NCBI GenBank assembly: GCA_001724265.1
Contig: MEDY01000087.1
Coordinates: 94,661-158,660, forward strand
From: Rhizaria sp. SCN 62-66
Lineage: Eukaryota > Rhizaria, unplaced
Length of the DNA stretch: 64,000 nucleotides
Reading direction: 5' to 3'
Under the pieces are notes generated by a model, which was given only the letters and a program-made list of their open reading frames with translations, made no database searches and was not told the DNA's origin. The translations under genes were made by a program, and so were the position numbers. Shown here piece after piece: positions 32,772 through 44,000 of the stretch; position 1 is the first letter of the stretch, and each line of letters begins with the position of its first letter.

Positions 32772-35700
32772 TTACTCGGAGAAGAAGACGTCGGGGATGT
32801 CGAGGTCCTCCATGTGCGTGTTCTTGGGGAAGTGATCTGTGAAGGACGACGCCGAGATGTAGAGCTCGTCGAACATCTGCCTGTGCGCGGGGTACACCAC
32901 CGTGGTGCGCCTGCGCGGGAAGCAGCACCGCAGACAGAGGCATGCGAGCACGACGCGGCCCAGGAAGGACTTGCGCCACGTGCCCTTGGACGAGGTCGAG
33001 GGCATCAGGTGGTAGATGCGGCCGGCCAGCGCCGTGCGCGCAATGTACCCGGCGTCCTTGGCGTCCGTCACCAGCCCCGGACTCGCCGCGCCGCCCGCGG
33101 CGTCGCCCAGAGGGACCGGGACGGCGTCGGAGGTGTTGCGGCCGTTACCGTTGCGGTCACTACCGTTGCTGCAAGTGCCGCCGCTCTCGTTGCTGTTGTT
33201 CATGCGCAGCGCGGCGGCGCTGGTGGCGTAGTCGTAGTGTGGGTCATACTCGATCGCGCCCATGAACGACTCGTACGAGTCGTTGCGGCCTACCTCGCCC
33301 AGCGCGGCGCCGTTCTCGTCAAACTCGCCGTCGTCGCCGTGGTCGCCAGCGCCTGTGCCCGCGGTGTGGCGGCCGGCGTAGTCGCTGTAGTCGTAGCCCA
33401 GCGCGATGGCCTCGGTCATCTCGGTCACCGCCAGCGCCAGCTCGCGGTCGCTGTCAGTCTCCTCGCTCCTGCCGCCGCCGCGGGGGTTCGGGTGGCTGTG
33501 GCCGGTGAGGGTGGAGTAGTTCGGATGGCCGTGGACCGAGAGACGCGCCTCGGGGACGATCGGACTCACACCGGCGCCCGCACCGGCGCCGGCAGACTGC
33601 TGCTCGTGGCTGGGCAACGAAACCATGGCGACCGAGCTATTACCACCTGTTGCGCCGCCGCGAGACATCACGGTCACGCCCTTGGGCACGGTGGGGGCGA
33701 ACTCGGGCGACGTCGCACTCGAAGTCACGCCAGATGCCACACCGGAGCCGGAGCCGGAGCCAGAGCCAGAGGCGATGTCATTGGCGTTACTGTTGTTGTT
33801 GCCGTTGGCGCTGAGCGTGCCGCTGCGCGAGCGCGCCATCTGCTGCTTGGCCTGCGCGCGCCGCAGCTTGGACCGGCTCTGCGCCGTGTCCGCCCGGGGC
33901 CGGCCGCTGGCGCCGACGCCGCCGACACCGACGCCGCTGCCATCCTCGGCCTCGGAATCAGAGACCACGCCGAGCTGGTGGATGTCGCGGGGCGGCGCGG
34001 TGAAGAGCGTGTCGTTGAAGCCCTCGTCAAAGCGCCAGTGCGGCGGGAGGCGGGTGCGGTCGAACATGTCGCCGTGGCGGCGGTCCAGACTCGCGCGGAA
34101 GATCTGGAACTTGTTGCCCGCGCACACCTTAAAGGCGTTCATGATCTGCTTCTTAAGGCGGAACAGCGCGACGAGCGAGAGCCGCGAGATGAGGTCGTAG
34201 CGGTACGAGATGGACGTGACGGCGTCGCGCATCTTCTCCGCGAGCGCGGGGTCGACGCACAGCGGCGGTGCGAAGGCCACGCATTGCAGCGAAGGGTACT
34301 GGCGTGCGAGCAGCACCGTGAGCAGCGTCGCCACGCCCGCGCCCAGCGAGTGGCCCGTGAGCAGCAGCGACAGCGGCCGGCCCCGCGCCGCGCGGTCGCG
34401 CAAAAAGCCGTGCATGGACCAGCCCGAGGCGCCGTCGAGCTCACGCATGAGCCACTCGGCCGAGACCAGAATGCCCTTGTGCGCGTAGTAGGACGGCGCG
34501 CAGGGGATGTAGGCCATGCGCGCGTCCAGGTCCGTCACCGTGTCGGCGAGCGACATGGTGCCGCGCACGGCGATGACGAGACGGCCTGACTTTTCGTCGA
34601 CGGCGACGAAGTAGGACACGGTACCGTAGCGCGACTCGATGTTAGCGTGCAGGATGTCCTCTGCGCGGAGCCCGGTGTGCGTGAGAAACGCCTTGGCGGA
34701 GGAGTTGAGGCACAGCGCATCGCAGCAGCCGGAGCCGTTAAGCACGCCGCGCGGGAACGTGTAGCCGCAGTCGATGAACCCGCCGGGGCGGCCGCAGCCG
34801 AGCCCGCAAGCCTGGCAACCGAAGACGCCGCGGCACGGGTTGTCGAACACAAAGAGCGGCCAGCCGTACGCGCCCTGTGCGTAGCGCGCGAAGTACTTGG
34901 CGAGGCGCACGCGCTCCCAGTCCTCCTCGGCCAGCTCGGGCTGGCGGCCCGACATGACCTCGTCGACCATCCACTGCTAGTGGCCCAGCGCCTCGGCCTC
35001 AGCGCGCGAGAGCGAGAAGCGCGACACGGGCCGGCTGTTGCTGGTCCCCGCGGGCACAGCCACACTCGCGTCGAAGCCAGTGCGGGCACTGGCGGTCACC
35101 GACGCAGAGGCTGTAGTGGCTGATTTAGGAAGGACGGAGACGGAGAGGGCGGCGCCGCTGTCGGTGAACGCGGCGCTCTCCGTCTACGCCTCCGTCTGAG
35201 CCTGCGACTGCGGCTCGGCGAGCGCGCCGACACTGGCCTTGTCGACGGTGACCGCGACGGCAGCGTCGGCCTGCACGGCGGAGTTGCGCCACGGCACCGC
35301 GACATCGATGCCCGTGCCGGAAACCGTGGGCAGGTCGAAGTTCCCCGACTGCGTCATATCGCCCTTCGCAGCGCCCGCGTCGGCGGACTCGGCCGCGGCG
35401 GACTCGGCCGAGGCCGGGAGGGGCACGACGCCGGTGCGGCCGCGCGTGGCGGCCCCCGCGGCGCGCTCGCGGTCGCCCGCGCTTTCGGCCGCGCGCTGCG
35501 CCTGCTCGCGCAGCCCCGCCGCGCGCTGCGCCTCGTGCCCGTCGCCAGCCCCGCGCTCCGCGGACGCCGCCGCGGCGGCAGACGCGCTGGCCGCGGCCGA
35601 CGACAGCGCCGCCGCGGCGGACTCGGCGGTCGTTCCCGCTCCAGCAGCCGGCCCACCGGCGGCGCCCGCTGCGAGCGACTCGGGGGCGTTGATTGTCGCG

Positions 35701-38086
35701 ACGGGCAGCGGCGACGTCGCCAGTGTGCGCGGCGGCGGCGGCGGCGGCGGCAGCAGCGTCTCGATCGGCCGGTTGGTCCGCGTGATCAGCCGCAGCATGG
35801 TCCGCCGCGCGCGCGTCAGAGCGCTCTCGCCCTCCCCGTCCAGCGCGTCTGCAGCAGCGCCCGCGCCGGCCGCGGTGCTGCCCTGCTGCTGCAAGAGCGT
35901 ACGACGCTCCTCCTGGTCCACAGGGGCGTCTTCATACGCAGTGGCCAACGCGGCCGCGGCGGCGCGGGCGCGAGTGCCGTCCCAGCGCGTGCGCTTGTCC
36001 GCGATGAAGAACTGGTGGCCGGCCTTGGTGGCCTGGCGCTGCGCCGCCTGCACGAGCAGCAGCCCTACGGCGACGTCCGACGGCACCATGCGCGCGTCCT
36101 CGTCGCCGTTAGTGAAGAGCTCAGCGATCACCGGCGCGAGGGAGTCGTACACGCCCGACGCGTTGTCGTCAGAATAACAACAAAAGACCTTGCGGAGGCG
36201 GCGCGCCCACGTGTCCTGGCTCGTGCGGTTGCGCTTGGCGGGCGCGGCGAGGTAGAATGAGCACGCGGTGAGGCAGAGCGTGAGGATGGTGCTCGTCCAC
36301 GCTAGCCCGAAGAGCGCGATCACGATATTGCGGATGTGGTAGAACAGCGCGTGCGGCGCGACAAAGCAATCCTCCTGCAGCTGCGCGATGGCGTAGGAGG
36401 AGAAGACCGTGATGCCGAGGAGTACTGCGAGGAAAAAGATGCGGCAGTACATGAGCCCCACCATGGCGCGGTTGCGGCGGAACATGTTGCTCTTGAGCGC
36501 GGCGATGATGACTGCGGTGTCGAGCGCGACGTGCGCGGACCAGAGACAGATGTGGGCCAGCACCATGGCGCGCAGCAGGTCCATGTCGGTGACCGTGCAC
36601 GCGGGCGAGTCGGCCGAGGACGGGCTCGCCGAGTGGTCGTCCTAGAAAATATAGAGAATACACATTAAGGCATGGATATGTGAGTAATTGTGCTTCTTTT
36701 TTAGACAGAAGAAGCACATATATTCAATGTCATAATTGAGTCCAGAATATAATATCATATGGAGAACAAAGCACACCGATAAAAGATATCTTTGTTAAAC
36801 GTAAAACCTGCTGTCACTCCTCGTCAGCGACCTCGACGTACCTGGTAGATGAGGCCGCGCGCGGTGGCGGCCAGCACGAGCATGACGACGGACCAAAGCA
36901 GCGAGCACACACCCGGGCAGACCATGTCCTCGCTGCCCAGGTACCAGTTGCGGCGGAAAAGTTTGAAGCTGCTCTGCGGCATGCGGGGCGCGATGTCATC
37001 GAAAGTCACGTCGTTGTGCAGCGAGCCAGTGAACGAGGCCGCCGTCTTGGCCTTGCGTATGCTGCTACCGGCGCTGCCGGAGCGCGGGGTAGCGACGCTC
37101 ACGCCGCGGCGCGACGGCGTCATCGCTGACGCCGAGCGACCGTGAGAAGAGTGACCGTGAGCGGTGCCAGTCGCGCCAGAGAGAGACGACGAAGACAGAG
37201 ACACGGTGGTGGACGCTGTGGGGGCGTTGGGCGCGGGGACGGGGTCGTGGTCAGAGTGCTGGTAAGACGCACCTGCAGCAGCACCTCCAGCCGCACTCGC
37301 GCCCGCCTGGGAGTCCGCGTGTGCGCCTGAGTTGGTGTCGCCATGCTCTGCTCTGCTGTTGCCGCGATTGGCGTCACTGCCGCTCGCGCCGTCGTCGCTC
37401 TGCGGACTCGCGGCGACCGCGGCGGGGTAGTCGCTGCTGTCCGAGCCCAGCAGCGGCGTGTTGAGCTGCTGCCCCGCAGCCACGCCAGAGCCAGTGCCCG
37501 CACGGCCACGGCGTCGGCCGCTTAACTGGCGCTCGATCCCGGGGGCAGAGATCGCGGCGGCGCCGGCGGGGGTGGCGGAGAGCGGGCCGGCGGGGCCCAA
37601 GTCGGAGTTGCCGCTGCCCTCTCTGCTGTCCACGACAAAGGTGTCGTAGCGGCTGCCCTGAGGCGGCGGCGGGGTCATGCCGGTTGCACCGTAGTCGGCG
37701 GGGGCGCGGTGCGACGCCGAGACAGACGCAAGCGGGGAGCCGGCGTCCGGCCGCGTGGAGCGACGAGCGGAGTCGGGGTCATCTGTGAGAGACAGCACTG
37801 CCGCGATCGACGCGAACGCGCGGGGCGGCACGGGCGGGCCGTGCAGCAGACCGGCGGCAGCAGCCGGGACAGCAGCAGCCGCAGCGGCGGCGGCGGTGGG
37901 GCGGCGGGCGGCGGACGGGGAGTTGCGGGGGCAGCGCGCGAGGCCGTCGTTGTCGTCGTCGCGGAGACCGTGATCGCCGTTGTCGCCGTCGTGCTCATGC
38001 TCAAACGCGTCTGCAGTCAGGGACTGTGAAAGGGCATTGGGGAGCAGCGAGGCAATGTCCTCGGCAGGGTGCGCGAAGGGAGGCAT
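32772..38086 (-). CDS. Diacylglycerol lipase (DAGL alpha/beta type) with two in-frame TAGs
   Basis: Exon 1 is 38086-36842 and exon 2 is 36641-32772 (200-base intron, donor GTACGT, acceptor ATATTTTCTAG). The product is 1704 residues with TAGs at 35184 (901) and 34977 (970) read through, ending in TAA. DAGL hydrolyses diacylglycerol to 2-monoacylglycerol at the membrane. After about 370 disordered residues comes FRRNWYLGSEDMVCPG, matching the start of animal DAGL. Four membrane helices follow (about 390-415, 438-467, 476-498, 519-548), then FCCYSDD, AELF and MVPSDVAVGLLL, all as in DAGL. The catalytic part begins AKYFARYAQGAYGWP (about 990). The triad is Ser in GHSLGAG (about 1180), Asp in YDLISRL (about 1233) and His in RIYHLMP (about 1626). 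Low-complexity insertions lie before the lipase domain and between Asp and His. Both TAGs fall between the two conserved halves. Confidence 0.88.
34977..34979 (-). other. Second in-frame TAG in the lipase gene
   Basis: It lies between EAEALGH and QWMVDEVMSG at about residue 970, just before the conserved start of the catalytic domain. An ATG follows two codons later, so independent initiation of a catalytic fragment is the main competing view. Confidence 0.6.
35184..35186 (-). other. In-frame TAG in the lipase gene
   Basis: It lies between QAQTEA and TESAAFTDSG at about residue 901. The 68 codons from here to the next TAG contain no TAA or TGA and have the same GC-rich composition as the flanking exon. 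Confidence 0.65.
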
Positions 38087-39482
38087 GGCGCGGGTGAGGC
38101 GCGAGCGCGGGGAGAGAACCGGGGCGGTAGCGCGTTGAGGGCTCGGTTGGGAGGAGAGGTTACGGAAACTAAGATACGGAAGGGAAGAACAAGATTGGCG
38201 GAGTGCCTTGAGATATATGCTAATAAAGACAATTATTAGATAGTAATTTTTGAGTGGCAGTTTGATTGGACGCTCGAGATCCTGTGAATTTGTTGTGTGA
38301 AGAACTGAAGACGACACTTCACACGTCGAAGGGTGGACTGACGCGTTTTGCGCAAGAAGACATGTGAACAGAGTATTCCTGACAAAAAAAATAACAATAA
38401 AGAGAAGGATAGATCGCATTCAGCATGGATAACACATCACATCTGATCATTCTATTCTCTATCTTCACTTGCAGGCATTCTTCGTTAGCAGCCACAAGCT
38501 CGCGCACTCGGGCACTTGGTTGTTGTCGCTCTCAGGCAATAACAAGACGGTGGATTAATGATAATATCCCCGAGTGAATAAAATCGATTTGACACGATGA
38601 TTACATGTGTTGGTTTATTGTGTAATTCGTTGTTTTGACTTGAATCATGCACATACCACTTGTTTGCCACCTTGAAATGTGACAGAAAGACGACGGCACT
38701 CAAGCGTCGTGTGAACTCTCTTCGAGCTGTCATGGCGCGATATGAGAGCGCCGGAAGCTCTTCAGCAACTTTAAGCTCGTACCTGCCATTTAATTCGGAA
38801 TACTTGCGCGGTATTTCGACCAAACCTCATTAGTGCCTGACTTGAATCCCGTATATGAATGTTCGCTCTGTCGCACATGGTTGGTTGTCGTTGAAACATG
38901 CCTGCGAATACGTTCCAACAAGGTTCTGACATGACACGGACTGCGCGACGTATAGTGATCCAAGCAGAACAAGCATGTTGAGCAGCAAGAGCAACCGGCA
39001 AGTTGATTATGACTCCTCTGATGTCTCTACTAGACTACGGAAGTCGGGCTTAAGACGAGGGCTGCGTTGGCATTGAGAAACACTGATGAACAAAATGGTG
39101 TCCTCCGACAGTATCGCAAATGTATAATATAATATTGCCACTTTTAAACCTGAACTTCGAGCGACATTGCAATCAGACGTCGTTATACCTGTGAACGTGT
39201 TTGTTTTGCTGATGATGTCACAGTTGCACAGGTCGCCCACGAGGCTGACAGAGCCTTGGGTGAAGACGCTGACGCAGCATTGGTATTCTCCACACATATT
39301 CGTTAAATAGGCATATTGTAGTGATAACACAATGTAAACATGAGTACCACCTATTATTATATTTTTTTACTGCAAGAGGGCTTGATCTTCACCGTCAATT
39401 ATGCATAAATCTTATCCTCCTTCGTCACTTCGCGATATCTCGACGCTTCTCTCCCTTGCCCGCGCTCCACAGCGGCTCCCCC
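38087..39482. other. Divergent intergenic region between lipase and transporter
   Basis: AT-rich region of 1396 bases holding the 5' regions of the lipase (minus) and the SLC35B1-like gene (plus). The longest open frames are short. A 48-codon minus-strand frame with a signal-peptide-like start (38976-38830) is listed separately. A Cys-rich minus-strand stretch (about 39310-39190) might belong to the same undetected gene. Confidence 0.35.
38830..38976 (-). CDS. Possible small secreted Cys-containing protein or first exon
   Basis: A 48-codon frame starts with ATG and a hydrophobic segment, MLVLLGSLYVAQSVSC, then a Cys-bearing sequence (GTYSQACFNDNQPCATERT), and ends at TAA. A GTCAGG just before the stop could be a splice donor, making it an exon. 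I do not recognise a family, and a chance frame is possible at this length. Confidence 0.25.
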   Translation of the reverse strand: MLVLLGSLYVAQSVSCQNLVGTYSQACFNDNQPCATERTFIYGIQVRH

Positions 39483-40676
39483 ATGGCTCAGCCTGTCGCC
39501 CGCAAGGCCAATAAGAAGCCTTCCGCGACCTCTACGGCCTCCGCGGACTCCAAGCCCACTTCGCTGCCCTCGGACGCCAACTCGATCAACGGCGGCGATG
39601 AGGTCGCCGGCGCCGCCCCGGCCCCGACCTCTGCGATGCGCGACGTGCTCGAGCTCCTGGCATGCACGCTCTCGATCTACGCCTGCTACATCGGCTACGG
39701 CCTGCTCCACGAGAAGATCACCCGCACGGCGTACGGCACGGACGCCGAGACCGGCAAGCCCGCGCGCTTCGTGCACTCGCTGTTCCTCACCACCGTCCAG
39801 TGCCTCGGCAACGCCGCCTGGGCGCTGCTCCTCATCGTCATCGCCGCTTGCCGCCGTCCCTCGCACCACGCGCACGGCCCCGGGCACATTTCCGTTGGCA
39901 CACACATCTATCACCTCGTTTTTGACCACGTTCCCAAGCACAAGTACGCCCTGATCGCTTTTTCCTACTCGTTGGCGATGTTTTCATCCACGTCCGCGCT
40001 CAAGTTCGTCTCGTACCCGATCCAGGCGCTGGCCAAGTCCTCCAAGCTGATTCCCGTCATGGTTGGCCGCATCCTCACGGGCGCTAAGTACACGGTCCGC
40101 GAGTATCTGCACGTATTCCTCATCACGGGCGGCATCGCGGCCTTCTTCTACTTCGAGACGCCCAAGGCGGCCGCCAAGGCCGTGGCCGAGAACAGCTGGT
40201 GGGGCGTTCTGCTGCTCGGCGTGTCGCTCGCCATGGACGCCGTCACGGGCCCCACGCAGGAGAAGGTCTCGCACGACTACAAGCCGACGGTGATGACCAT
40301 GACGTTCTGGATCAACATCTTCCCTTTCGTCGCCATGGCGGCCTTTGTCGCCTTCACGGGCGAGCTCCACCAGGCCGTCGCCTTCTGTCGTGACCACCCT
40401 GAGGTGCGGCTCGACCTGGCCGTCTACTGCTTCCTCTCCGCAGTCGGCCAGAGCGTGATCGTGTGGGCGCTGTTCCGTTTCGACAGCATGACCGTTACCG
40501 TAGTCACCACCACGCGCAAGTTCTTCACCATTCTCGCCTCGGTCTTCTGGTTCAACAACTCGCTCAACTTCCTCCAGTGGCTCGGCGTCGTCGTCGTGTT
40601 CATCGGCATTGGTGCAGACTCGCAGTACAAGTACGCGCTCAAGAAGAAGAAGCACAGCAAGGTCAAGGCCGAGTGA
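39483..40676 (+). CDS. SLC35B1/HUT1-like ER nucleotide-sugar or nucleotide transporter
   Basis: Single exon of 397 residues ending in TGA. The family comprises ten-helix drug/metabolite-superfamily transporters of the ER membrane, reported to move UDP-galactose or exchange ATP and ADP. After a 45-residue hydrophilic Lys/Ser/Ala-rich N-terminus, about nine or ten hydrophobic helices are visible. The conserved nucleotide-sugar transporter block STSALKFVSYPIQALAKSSK, followed by IPVMVGRIL (about 180-205), is diagnostic. So are the later AMDAVTGPTQEKV and TVVTTTRKFFTILASVFWF blocks. The C-terminus KVKAE fits a KxKxx dilysine ER-retrieval signal, which also supports the TGA being a true stop. The ATG at 39483 follows a C-rich context and starts the GC-rich coding part; upstream in-frame sequence is AT-rich. 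Substrate cannot be decided from sequence. Confidence 0.88.
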   Translation: MAQPVARKANKKPSATSTASADSKPTSLPSDANSINGGDEVAGAAPAPTSAMRDVLELLACTLSIYACYIGYGLLHEKITRTAYGTDAETGKPARFVHSLFLTTVQCLGNAAWALLLIVIAACRRPSHHAHGPGHISVGTHIYHLVFDHVPKHKYALIAFSYSLAMFSSTSALKFVSYPIQALAKSSKLIPVMVGRILTGAKYTVREYLHVFLITGGIAAFFYFETPKAAAKAVAENSWWGVLLLGVSLAMDAVTGPTQEKVSHDYKPTVMTMTFWINIFPFVAMAAFVAFTGELHQAVAFCRDHPEVRLDLAVYCFLSAVGQSVIVWALFRFDSMTVTVVTTTRKFFTILASVFWFNNSLNFLQWLGVVVVFIGIGADSQYKYALKKKKHSKVKAE

Positions 40677-41237
40677 GCAAAATCACGGTGAGTCACCGTC
40701 ACAAAGCCTCGCCTTAGCGAAGGGGAAGCGAGTCGCATCTTTCATTACAGGTGTGGCTGAGTCAGAGAACAATGTCACTGGCAAACCTCAGTGACTGTGG
40801 GCATCATCTGCTGTGAAATGCAGCATATATGAAAAACTGCACTTGGAGCTTTTGCCCGTCCTTGTAGGTGTCATGATGTTGATTGATCTAACGCTGTGTT
40901 TGATTCGTACAGCGACTATTTGCAATACATAATGGTCAGTTTAGCCTCATCGTCATATATTTATTGTTTTTGTGTCCTTTTGCATGTGTTCTATTGTCGC
41001 CAATATTCCATGTGGGCAGTATTCACGAACATGTTGAGGTGTGACAATATGCTTTATTAACTTTTATGTAACGCATCAAGCACACTTCTGGTGACAGCCA
41101 AATCGCAAAAATAATGCATATTTTAAGATCTTTAAATCAAGAAAGCGATCTTTTCAATATATAATTCTAGGTAACAATCAATTTAGTCACGATACCACGC
41201 CAAATTGTCAAATTAGTTTGAACAACTTTTTGTTTTC
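40677..41237. other. Tail-to-tail intergenic, AT-rich
   Basis: The region between the 3' ends of the transporter (plus) and the unknown gene at 41238 (minus) contains only AT-rich, frame-interrupted sequence. Confidence 0.5.
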
Positions 41238-42036
41238 TTACATGGTGACGCACTCGGGGACGCCATTGCGCCCGCCGCCGTGCCCGCCGCGGCCCCCGCC
41301 GCGGCCCCCGCCGCCGCCGCCGCGCGACATGGCCATGACGGCGGCAACCTCCCGCATGAGCATGGCGCGGCGCCCGTCCTCATCGTCGCTATCATCGCCG
41401 CCGCCACCGCCGAGGCCGAACGGGAAGGGGTCGTCGTCGCTGTCGGAGAAATTGGGGCTGGAGTCGTCCTCGGCCCCGCTAACGTGTCCGTCAAACACCA
41501 TGTTCCCGTTCACGTCGAACCTATGCCCGCCATAGCCGCCGCCACTGCCGCCGCCGCCGGAATGTTCGCCCATGCAGCGCTTGGCAAGGGAGATTTCGTG
41601 CAGCAGCGCCTCGGTACCGACGGGCCCGCGCGCCTCGTCGCGCAGGCGCACCAGAGTGGGCGCTAGCTGCGCCAGTCGCTCCTGCAGCAGGATCCGGTTG
41701 CGCAAGTGCCGCGCCCTCTCCATCGCAGTGAAGGACTTCTTGTTCGACCCCACGAAGCCGGGCTTCGCGCTGGCGCTGGCGCTGGCGCTGCTGCTGCTGC
41801 TGGCGCAGCTGTCGTCGTCGTCAAGATCGTCGAGGTCGTTGGACGCGCCGATAAAGCCGTAGCCAGAGCCGGGGTTGCCGATCATGCCGCTGGCGCTGGC
41901 ACTGGCGTCCGCGGCCGCGGCGGCCGAGGCGGCCGAGGCGGCAATTGTGGCGGACTGACTGAGCGGCAGCGTGTTGCTGCGACTGACCAGACTGGTGTTG
42001 GGGCGGCCATCCGTCATGGCAGCACCGGCAGCATCG

Positions 42037-42080
<44 letters not shown>

Positions 42081-43478
42081 GATGCTGAAGCTCGCCGCCC
42101 GGCTGGCCACACCGCCGCCGCCGCCGCCGGCCTCGGCGTTGTCAGCCTCGCGCGGGTCGACGCCCTCGCTGTCGCCGTAGCCGACGTAGAGGCGCCCGGC
42201 CGCGTCGAGCCGCACGCCTGCCAGCTCGAGCGCGTCGACCAGGTTCCCGAAGGCCTCCGCGCGGTCCGTCTCGGAGCTGCGGGCGCCCACCACTGGCACA
42301 GGCGTCGCGCCGCCGCCCACGGGGTTCAGCCGGTTGCTGCGGTCCGGCAGCAGCAGCACGCCCGCGCCGATGTCGTGGCTGCTGTGGGGTGCAATCGCCG
42401 CGATCGCGCGCGGCGCGGCGCTGCCGCTGCCCGCAGTCCCGCTCGCACTCGCGCTGACACTTGGATTCGAGCCAGTGGCTGTGCTATTGGCAATGTTGTT
42501 GTTTGCGACGCGAAGCTTCTGCCGCAGCAAGTTAAGCCGCTCCGGCGTAAAGCCGTCTGCGGTCATGCGCGCCACGCGCGTGTCGGCATCTTGGGCGGCG
42601 ACGGCAGGGGAGGAGTCGGCGTGGCGGTCCCAGACCGGGGGCCCGCCGTCGAAGTCGACGCGGTACTGCAGCGAGACAGCCTGCGCGGCCTGCGTCAGGT
42701 TCGCGATGAGGCGGCGCAGCAGCGCGGCATATTCGGCGGCCCAGGCTGAGAAGACGGCACCGGAGACCGGGGACACGAGCGACTCGGACGCGGTGGCTGG
42801 CGCCGACGGCGACGCCAGGAACCCGGCTGGGCCGACCACGGAGCTGGAGGGCATGCGCGTGAACTGGGTGGTGCCCTCCTGCAGTGTGTCCGCGGTCGGC
42901 GTGGCCATGGCGACGGGCACGATGACGTTGAAGAGATGGTGCATCAGCTCGTCGAGCGGGAACTCAACCATGAAGAGCGCGTTGAACTCCTCGCCGACGG
43001 CCGCCCACGTAGGGTGTCCGCGCGGGACCAGGTCCAGGTTGCGCAACACGGCCGTCTCAACCAGCCAGAAGTCCATCGCGGCCGTGAAGGGCGCGAAGAG
43101 CGTTGCGTTGTTGACTGCGCTCTGCAACTGTCGTACGCGCAGCGCGTTGCGGCCTGTGAGTGCGGCCGGGAACGCCGCGCCGGGGCTCGTGTACGCGCCC
43201 AGCTCGGCCTCGTGGCCCAGCGCGTCGTAGACCGACTGCGCGGGGCCGGCTGCGGGCGCGGGCGCAGGCTCGGGCGCGGATGCAGGGGCCGTGGCCGTGG
43301 GGGAGGCGGCGACGGCTGCTGCGGCGGTGGCGGCGGCCTCGGCGGCTGCGGCGGCCACGAAGGGCGCCTGGCTGGCCGCACCGGCCACACCGGCGCCCAG
43401 GGGCCCGAGGGCGGGCGCGGGGGCCAGGGACGCCGCGGAAGGCGCGTCCGCGGACCGGGCGCGCTTCTTGGGCGGCAT
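41238..43478 (-). CDS. Unknown protein with NLS-like start and RGG-like tail
   Basis: Single exon of 746 residues ending in TAA. The start at 43478 gives MPPKKRARSADAP, a classic basic nuclear-localisation-like sequence. An Ala/Pro-rich stretch follows. A non-repetitive region (about 75-200) contains DFWLVETAVLRNLDLVPRGH and FPLDELMHHLFNVIVPVAMA and is likely the folded core. A second plausible helical region (ARHLRNRILLQERLAQLAPT, then LVRLRDEARG) lies near 590-620. Long Ser, Ala and Gly runs separate them, including a Ser run encoded at 42036-42079. The C-terminus is Gly/Arg-rich (RGGGGGGRGGGRGGHGGGR), as in RNA-binding proteins. I do not recognise a family; a nuclear RNA- or chromatin-related role is only an inference. 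It is divergent from the KOW-like gene. Confidence 0.7.
42036..42079. repeat. CTA/CTG trinucleotide repeat (poly-Ser on the minus strand)
   Basis: Four or five CTA units run into about nine CTG units. Read on the minus strand as AGC/AGT they encode a Ser run in the 41238-43478 gene. Confidence 0.85.
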
Positions 43479-44000
43479 GTTGTAGTGCTGCACTCGAAAG
43501 AAGGGCGAAAATGATGAGGAGGTTGATAGAGGATTGAAGGGAGGTCGACAAAAGCCGTGGTGAGATTCGATTGAACCAGAATTAAGAAAACACGCACAAA
43601 AACAACTTTCCTATCGTAAACACAAAGAATAAACCGCAATAAACGATGATAAGTACACCAGGTCACATGAGATAAGTTGAGGAGCTGGAAGCAACAAGTT
43701 TGTCTCAGTCGGCGGGCAACAGCAGCAGGCGAAGGGGTGGGCCGAAAAACATCAAGCGTCGCGCGCCACCGACCAGCTCGTCGGAGGTTTTACGACGTCA
43801 TCCAGCCTCGAACTTATGACGGGTTGATTAACGGGGCTGAAGCGCAACGAGCAAGGCGCGTTTTGACGCGGGAGTTGCACCACGAGCAATAGCTGGGGCT
43901 GGCGTGTATCGTGTGCGATTTGATTTTGCACGATCGCGCGGCGGGGGCGGGTGCGAGGGCCAATAAGGCTGGCGGAGCGTGGTGGAAGAGTCACTGTACC

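Noticed and set aside
32703-34589. A 628-codon plus-strand open frame
   Set aside because: It is the antisense shadow of the lipase catalytic exon; the product is Arg/Ala/Val-rich nonsense and the minus strand carries recognisable lipase motifs.
34977-35186. An intron removing both TAGs of the lipase gene
   Set aside because: The stretch is GC-rich, open in frame and lacks a T-tract or a GTACGT-type donor before the first TAG, unlike the confirmed introns. It cannot be excluded fully without RNA data.
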